Part shown: positions 1 through 5,300 of the stretch, piece by piece
Position numbering within the stretch: the first letter of the stretch is position 1
Layout of the letters: each line of letters starts with the position of its first letter
Assembly: GCA_017502965.1 (NCBI GenBank)
Contig: JAFVTZ010000076.1
Location: forward strand, 1 to 6,677
From: Clostridia bacterium
GTDB taxonomy: Bacteria; Bacillota; Clostridia; Oscillospirales; Acutalibacteraceae
Length of the DNA: 6,677 bases
Direction of reading: 5' to 3'
Position numbers and translations under genes: made by a program
Notes under the pieces: generated by a model
Database searches by the model: none
What the model was told of the DNA's origin: nothing
The model's input: the letters and a program-made list of their open reading frames with translations, nothing else

Positions 1-575
1 ACATGCCTTACATAAGCACCGAGGTTTTTAATTGTGGTATCAGCATCTTCATGACCTTTGAAAAATGTTGAATACATATCCCAGAGGGCGGCAAGATTAT
101 CGCAGGCAAAAACATTGAGCAGTTCTCTGAGTTTTGCAGTATCGCAGAACACACCCGAGGTTTCAACCAGAATACATATACCTGCATTCTCGGCATCAGG
201 CAAAACAGTGCGAAGAATATCCTCTATGCATTCTTCTGCATTATCCCCCTCTATTGCTCTTACCCTGACAGCGGGAATTTTAAGATTTTTTGCAATATTT
301 ATGCAGTCGCGTATTTCTTTTAATGTGTTCTCTTTTTCCTTCTCAATACCGCAGTCGCAGATAGAATCAATACAAGGGATTGAGAGTTTCAGTTCATAAA
401 GTTTTCTGACCGTTGCGGCGGCAGTATAATCATGAAAAGCGCCGTTTTTATCCGTAAAAAGACGGTTGTGTATATTATGGAGTTCTATACCCTCAAACTT
501 TAAATCGCGGGCAATATCACAGAACTCCTCAAAACTGCTGTTATGCCAGCCTTTTGTGGAAAATGAAAGTTTCAT
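1..575 (-). CDS. Sugar phosphate isomerase/epimerase-like TIM-barrel protein (3' end outside window)
   Basis: Reading down from the ATG at 575-573 gives 191 open codons that run off the window, so the C-terminal part is missing (family members are usually about 270-290 residues). The protein starts MKLSFSTKGWHNSSFEEF and continues with FEGIELHNI near residues 27-35, the typical first strand of the AP endonuclease family 2 / xylose isomerase-like barrel. Candidate metal ligands are E138 (in LVETSG) and D166 (in LWDMYS); H191, at the window edge, may be the next one or lie just before it. The start is fixed by a strong AGGAGG nine bases upstream and by the preceding gene ending one base before it (TGA-T-ATG), so the two are probably translationally coupled under the same T-box. 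Substrate cannot be told from sequence: family members act on sugars, inosose-type compounds or hydroxypyruvate. The family call is firm, the specific reaction unknown. Cytoplasmic by absence of a signal peptide. Confidence 0.88.
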   Translation of the reverse strand, partial: MKLSFSTKGWHNSSFEEFCDIARDLKFEGIELHNIHNRLFTDKNGAFHDYTAAATVRKLYELKLSIPCIDSICDCGIEKEKENTLKEIRDCINIAKNLKIPAVRVRAIEGDNAEECIEDILRTVLPDAENAGICILVETSGVFCDTAKLRELLNVFACDNLAALWDMYSTFFKGHEDADTTIKNLGAYVRH

Positions 576-576
576 A

Positions 577-1953
577 TCAGTTTTCCTCCTCGTATGCTAT
601 CTTATTGAGGGCATTTATATATGCGCGTATACTTGCACCTAAAATATCGGTTGAAATACCTGTACCCGAATAGAGTTTACCGCCCTCTCTGAGTTTAACA
701 ACTGCAGAACCCATTGAGTCTTTACCTTCGGTTACGGTCTGAATCTGGAAATCATCCAGTTCATAGTGTCTGCCTATTATCTGCTCAATCGCTCTGAAAG
801 CCGCATCTACAGGGCCGTCACCTATGCAGATACCTTCCATTTGCTCTTCACCTTTTTCAAGTTTTATCTGAGCAGAAGATGAAATAATATTTCCGTTGTT
901 TATAACATAACTTACAAGTTTATATGTAGGCTCAACCTGCAAAGCGGTACTTGCAACAATAGCGTCAAGTTCCTTCGCACTAACCCTCTTTTGAGCGGCT
1001 ATACGGCAGAATTCCTCGTAAACCTTTGAGATATCTTCTTCACTAAGGTCATAACCGAGGCTCTCAATAACAGCCGCCACAGCATCACGGTCATCATTAG
1101 CATCAAGTTGAACTGCATTGTCACTTTCAGTTTTAACAGATACAGTATTTGTATTAACAGGGGTAATAATGCGGGAAATCTGGCTTGCTATTCTGCCTGT
1201 TTCCGTGTGTCTTATATTGCACTCGAAACCGCAGGAATTTCCGCAGTTCTTAATAAGAACCGCCATAGTTTCAAGGGCTACTACACCGCCCAAAACGGCT
1301 GTCTTCACACCGTTCGCACCAGATTTCACAGCAAGAATTGAAGCGGCTGTAGCCATACCGTTTTTATCTTCAACCGAAACTGCAAGCTCTACATCTGAAA
1401 TTTCCTTTTTCAGATTGCTTACAAATTCTGCAAAACTGTCAGGCATCATTTCAGCGGCAGTATCACAAACTGTTATAACTGTAGCACCCGCTTCAATGGC
1501 GGTTTTTATAGCATCAATAAGAAAACTCTGTTCAGCGCGTGTAGCATCCACAGCACAGAACTGAACCTCGCTGCATTTTTCCTTAGCTGCACTAACCATA
1601 GTCTTTATAAGTTCTATCATAGCAGGCGCTTTTTTATGGCAGGTATATTCCATACCGACAGGGCTCATAGGCAGTTCAATTCTTATCTCTGCATTTTTTG
1701 CCGTATTAAGCGCAGCAGCGGCTAAACTTACACCCTCGGGAGTATAACCTGCACATACAGAAATTTTGCTTTCTTTAACAAATGAAGCCACTGTGCGGAC
1801 AAACAAAGTATCACTCTTTATATTTTCTATCGCAGGAATTTCGATAGTATCAACCTTTAGTCTTTCGAGCAGACGCGCTATTTCAATACGCTCTTTAAAA
1901 CTGAGCGAGGTATTTCTGCACAAAGTAATGTCGGTAATTCTGATGTTTTTCAT
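577..1953 (-). CDS. LeuA-like protein: degenerate HMGL barrel with intact 2-isopropylmalate synthase regulatory domain
   Basis: This gene encodes 458 residues, starting MKNIRITDITLCRNTS, against about 510 for ordinary LeuA. Residues about 5-255 follow the HMGL-like barrel of 2-isopropylmalate/citramalate synthases, including DATRAEQSFL (136-145) and VCDTA (162-166). Residues about 343-455 match the LeuA allosteric (LeuA_dimer) domain, with GDGPVDAAFRAIEQ near 378-391 and STDILGASIRAYINALNK near 434-451. The catalytic signature is gone. The position of DTTLRDGEQ reads DITLCRNTS (Arg to C12, metal Asp to R13). The HxH pair reads S193-V-E195. GERAGN is absent after N214-G215. It is therefore probably not a normal synthase; a leucine-sensing or scaffolding role, or a changed reaction, is inference. 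I recall similar clostridial proteins labelled only as containing the regulatory domain. The start at 1953 is chosen because AAAGGA lies nine bases upstream and because the more upstream in-frame ATG lies inside the T-box leader. Confidence 0.9.
   Translation of the reverse strand: MKNIRITDITLCRNTSLSFKERIEIARLLERLKVDTIEIPAIENIKSDTLFVRTVASFVKESKISVCAGYTPEGVSLAAAALNTAKNAEIRIELPMSPVGMEYTCHKKAPAMIELIKTMVSAAKEKCSEVQFCAVDATRAEQSFLIDAIKTAIEAGATVITVCDTAAEMMPDSFAEFVSNLKKEISDVELAVSVEDKNGMATAASILAVKSGANGVKTAVLGGVVALETMAVLIKNCGNSCGFECNIRHTETGRIASQISRIITPVNTNTVSVKTESDNAVQLDANDDRDAVAAVIESLGYDLSEEDISKVYEEFCRIAAQKRVSAKELDAIVASTALQVEPTYKLVSYVINNGNIISSSAQIKLEKGEEQMEGICIGDGPVDAAFRAIEQIIGRHYELDDFQIQTVTEGKDSMGSAVVKLREGGKLYSGTGISTDILGASIRAYINALNKIAYEEEN
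585..590 (-). promoter_or_regulatory. Shine-Dalgarno site for the isomerase-like gene
   Basis: AGGAGG, read on the minus strand, lies nine bases before the ATG at 575. It sits inside the last codons of the upstream LeuA-like gene, where GAG-GAG-GAA encodes the C-terminal EEE. The near-perfect site decides the start codon and supports coupling: ribosomes finishing the first gene would stop right on this site. Confidence 0.85.
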
Positions 1954-1962
1954 TTTGGTTTT

Positions 1963-1968
1963 TCCTTT
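1963..1968 (-). promoter_or_regulatory. Shine-Dalgarno site for the LeuA-like gene
   Basis: AAAGGA (in GAAAGGAAAAACC) lies nine bases before the ATG at 1953 and downstream of the T-box terminator. This decides the start: homology to LeuA also begins at this methionine, and the region upstream is structured leader RNA. Confidence 0.75.
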
Positions 1969-1999
1969 CAATAAACAGAATTTATTAGAACTTGGAAAC

Positions 2000-2037
2000 A
2001 AAAAGTCCCTGAGACTGCTGTATGCAATCTCAGGGAC
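2000..2037 (-). terminator. T-box intrinsic terminator
   Basis: GTCCCTGAGA (2037-2028) pairs perfectly with TCTCAGGGAC (2014-2005). The stem extends by a T-G wobble and TGC/GCA to about 14 pairs around the loop ATACA, and TTTTTGTTT follows. This is a strong Rho-independent terminator. Its 5' arm shares GTCCCT (2037-2032) with the antiterminator, so only one of the two can form. It is the off state of the leader controlling the LeuA-like operon. Confidence 0.95.
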
Positions 2038-2064
2038 GAATATGTTTATTCGCGGTACCACCCT
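2032..2064 (-). promoter_or_regulatory. T-box motif and antiterminator
   Basis: The canonical AGGGUGGUACCGCG occupies 2064-2051. AGGG (2064-2061) pairs with CCCU (2035-2032). GCGAAUA pairs with UAUUCGU around an AACA loop. This leaves the usual seven-base bulge UGGUACC, whose UGGU would pair with the acceptor end of an uncharged tRNA having an A discriminator (ACCA). tRNA-Leu fits this, but so do many other tRNAs. Confidence 0.95.
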
Positions 2065-2177
2065 GATTACCGTATTTAAAAACACGGTCACTCTGCGAAA
2101 CTCCAACAAGTTCCCTGCCATGATAACGGGGCAAGCCGTAACAGCTTACTGAAATTTCAGCCGTTCTGCTCCGGAAC

Positions 2178-2180
2178 GAG
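2178..2180 (-). other. Probable T-box specifier codon CUC (Leu)
   Basis: In AAGUCUCGUUCCGGAGC the triplet CUC sits just before the strand that closes Stem I. GUUCC (2177-2173) can pair with GGAAU (2254-2250) near the leader's 5' end. The position resembles the specifier in known leaders such as B. subtilis tyrS. Leucine also suits a LeuA-like target. The caveat is that I do not see a clear AGUA element on the opposite strand of the loop, so the assignment is by spacing and context. Confidence 0.6.
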
Positions 2181-2273
2181 ACTTAACCTGCACCATCACA
2201 TCGGCTTGCACCACCCGCCGACTCTCTGAAGAAAATGTATGCAAGAAATAATTCCTTCAACGCATTTTTTGAA

Positions 2274-2302
2274 ATTATACCACCCCAAAAACCCAATGTC
2301 AA
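2274..2302 (-). promoter_or_regulatory. Consensus sigma-A promoter for the T-box operon
   Basis: TTGACA (2302-2297) and TATAAT (2279-2274) are separated by exactly 17 bases, a perfect match to the vegetative promoter at both boxes. Transcription should start near A2267, immediately upstream of Stem I. With such a strong promoter, regulation is probably left to the T-box attenuator. Confidence 0.92.
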
Positions 2303-2308
2303 GCAGAA

Positions 2309-2319
2309 AAAATATTTTT
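2309..2319 (-). promoter_or_regulatory. Possible UP element upstream of the T-box promoter
   Basis: AAAAATATTTT, inside the 14-base palindrome AAAAAATATTTTTT (2320-2307), matches the core UP-element consensus AAAWWTWTTTT. It sits at about -52 to -42, some five bases closer to the -35 box than the textbook distal subsite. It starts immediately after the stop codon of the dockerin gene, whose last A is part of the palindrome. It could also be simple A/T richness. Confidence 0.4.
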
Positions 2320-5300
2320 TTACAAATTATATATCTGCTTTATGTCAAATACGCCTACTATAAACATTTTTCGTAAAAGACCAAGGTCAACAGAGGTTAA
2401 TACACCGTCAAAGTTAATATCAGATTCACGGTTTTCCTTTTCTACACCTGCCATTATCTTTTTAAGACGAATCAAATCCCTTATATCCGTACTTCCGTCA
2501 CCGTTCACATCATAAACAATTTCGCCCAAGGGCACATCCTCGTCAGATGTAAAGGAAACTGTAGTCTCATTGTTGCCGAGCATATACTCCCCTTCTATAT
2601 CAAGGCTTACTGTTATCATTCCTGCATCACCTTTAAGCAGGTCAGGATTGATAGGAACAAGTAAATGCTGCATTTCGCCGTAAGAAAGTTGATTTGTCTG
2701 AGCGGTGTAGAATGTGTCACCGTTTATTGATAAAGAAATACCGCTTTTTGCCGGTACAAGACCCAGATTATACACACTTGCCGCAAGATACGGCATACCG
2801 CTCAGCCATACCTGCTTAGCAGAAACCGCAAGATCACTGTACCAGAGTTCCAACTTATAAGAATTTTCTCCTATATTAATTGTCGGCTCAGCACTTGATA
2901 CTGATGAAGTATGATAAACAATCCGAACTTCTCCCTCAGTACCTGAAGGCAGACCGTCAGGCAAATAATTACCGTCACTGTCATAAATTCCAAGTATTTT
3001 ACTTATTGAACCCAAACCGTTCAGCGACAGTTCAATTTCACTTACTTTGAGGGTATCTATTCCATTATTACGGATGGGAATTGATACTGCCAAATCTGAA
3101 TCAGGAGCGATATCCTCATAGACCAATTCGGGTTTTTCTGTAGAATAACCTGTTGGATAAGAAATAACCGTTGTTTCAAACTCGTTAAGTGTTACAAGTT
3201 CTGAGTCTTCGCCCGAATTCTGATTTTCAGACATCTGTGTTACAAGAGCAGAAAGCAACAACTCCCCGTCAACCGAAACCGCATCAAACGAAGAAACATA
3301 ATAACCCTTGCCGTAATCGGTCAACTGAACCGGTCTTCCCCAGACACCGTTATCATAGAATATACCAAAAATATTTGAGCCGTTTTCACCGCTATTGGAA
3401 TCATAAATCATATTATCGGTATATAAGATTCCGCAAAGTCCGCCTGCCTCATTTGTCAAAACAGTATAACTCTCAGGAAAATTGGCAACTGCTTCATCAA
3501 ACAAAGCAACACCTGTTTGCAAATCATAAAGATTATTAGCGCAGTAATATACAAGACTGTCACCAACAACAGAAATATCGTGATAAGCGTCTTCTTCGGC
3601 AGAAACCGACAGAACCTTTCCGTCGGCATCAAGAGTTATTATTTTGCGGTCATAATAACCCTCAATATTTTCTCCTTCAGATGTAACAGTAAACAAATCG
3701 TTATTGGAATCTGTAATATAAGCAATAGTTCCGTCATAAAGTGCCAAATCTGTAATAGAAGGAAGATTCTGCGCCACAGTATATGTATTCCACTCTTCAC
3801 CTGAATATAAACTGCAAAGAATAGACATATTATTTTTCTTGGTAACTCCTGTTATATCGTTTTCAGCATTTTGTATCCATATAACAGCAGGACAACCGTC
3901 AATCTCACCCATAGTAAGCGCTGTATCATAACAATCATTCCCTGATACAAAACCTATATCGGCAAATGCGGATTTTTCACTGTCCCAAACAGCAGTTTTA
4001 ACTTCAAGTGCAGATACATAACTTTCCACATCATCTGCATTTTCAGCAGTAACACGGTTTGTCATCTGGGTAAAGGCAAGATATACTCCGTTTTGACCAG
4101 CGTAAAGAGTAAACATACCGTCAGCATAACCGTTACCCTCTGTGTCACGGATATCGTCAATAATTTCGGGCTTTGTATACTCTTTAGTTTCGGTATTATA
4201 CACCTGATAAACAAGTTTTTGATAATTGTACTCATCATATCCCGAAGAATTACTGAAATCGTCGGCATATACAATCAGGATATGTGTATCATCCAGACGC
4301 AAAAGCTGAGGTTCTATTCCGCTGTAATCCCCGGAATCTTCACTTGTTGCAACAACATAGTTTTCCTGATCGTAATATTCTGCAACAGCCGCCGCATAAG
4401 TCTTGGCAACCTTATTGCCCCAACCGTCGGTAGTATCACTTATCCAAGCCTTATTGTAAATTGTCCATTCGTTATTCCATTTAAGTTCCTCAAACAATGA
4501 CCATTTCTTTTCAAATTTAAGGAACAGTCCGCTATATTTGACATAAGCACCGAGGTCACCTTTCAGGCTCCACTTATTCAGTTCAAACTGAGGTGCAATA
4601 TCCCAGAGCATCATACTTGAAATATTGCCGTACACACCTGCAGATGCCAATTTGCAACCTATTCCTGCATAAGCAGAAAGCGAACCGTTAACTTCAAACT
4701 GAAGATTGGGCGCATAAAGTGACTTGGTATCAAAATCAAAACTCAGTTCAAATGTAGCCTCTGCACCGAGTTCAAGTTTGTATTCAAGCCTTATGGGTAT
4801 AACCCATACAGTACGGGTTATACCGTCAGCATAGGTATATTTAAGGTTACCTGTTATAGATGAATTCAAATCAAAATCGGGATCTCCGTTTGCGTTAATT
4901 CCTTTGTACTTGATTTCAATATAACCGCCTATGGTAAGACCGATTTTATCAACATTTTCGCTTTCCCACAAGCGTCGGTTTTTATCTTTTGTGAATATCT
5001 GACCCCAATGACGGTCATAGTTAGACTCAAAAAACTCATTTTCAAGTTTTATATCGTCATTGCCGAAATCGCCGATAAGTATACGGAAATAATCAGGTCC
5101 TACAGCAATATTAACCTTAGATTTATTAAACTCACTAAGAGAAAGTTCTGCTCCACCCAAAACAGGGATATTATCGTCTATAGTAAGTTTTATTTCATTT
5201 GATGCCCACGAAAGGTCAAGCGCATAAAGTTCGAGTTTTAAAACCTGAATATTAAGTTTTTCGCTTATAACGGTCTTGACACCCTTTTCATCAACAAAAG

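Larger units (their letters stand above)
2000..2267 (-). promoter_or_regulatory. T-box riboswitch leader, probably leucine-specific
   Basis: A complete T-box leader of about 268 nucleotides lies between the predicted transcription start (about 2267) and the terminator. In order, it shows AGAGAG (2227-2222), the Stem I distal hairpin GUCGGC/GCCGAU closing GGGUGGUGCAA (2222-2200), a probable specifier CUC (2180-2178), and GUUCCGGAGC closing Stem I. ACGG/CCGU (2139-2126) then includes the conserved CCGUUA, a further hairpin ACCGUGUUU/AAAUACGGU follows (about 2087-2068), and finally the T-box motif and terminator. T-box leaders bind a cognate tRNA; the uncharged acceptor end stabilises the antiterminator and permits transcription. 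The leader fills most of the gap between the two flanking genes. Confidence 0.95.

Noticed and set aside
577..2121. A longer 514-residue version of the LeuA-like protein starting at the ATG at 2121
   Set aside because: The extra 56 residues are translated from the T-box leader, T-box motif and terminator. The start at 1953 has its own ribosome binding site and is where LeuA similarity begins.
2149..2160. Perfect 12-base palindrome CTGAAATTTCAG as an operator
   Set aside because: It lies inside the transcribed T-box leader between Stem I and the CCGUUA element and is better explained as leader RNA structure. No known operator matches it to my knowledge.
2301..2340. Intrinsic terminator for the dockerin gene formed by AAGCAGA/TCTGCTT
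   Set aside because: The stem is only seven pairs with a 26-base A/T-rich loop, and the sequence after it is GACATTGGG, not a U tract.
4062..4274. A 70-codon minus-strand frame inside the large gene
   Set aside because: It overlaps the surface-protein frame entirely in another phase and shows no recognisable protein features.
58..5202. Plus-strand open frames of 64-148 codons (for example 1118-1564, 1766-2152, 4093-4500)
   Set aside because: All lie opposite well-supported minus-strand genes or the T-box leader, their translations resemble no family I know, and I see no convincing gene context. They are antisense shadows.
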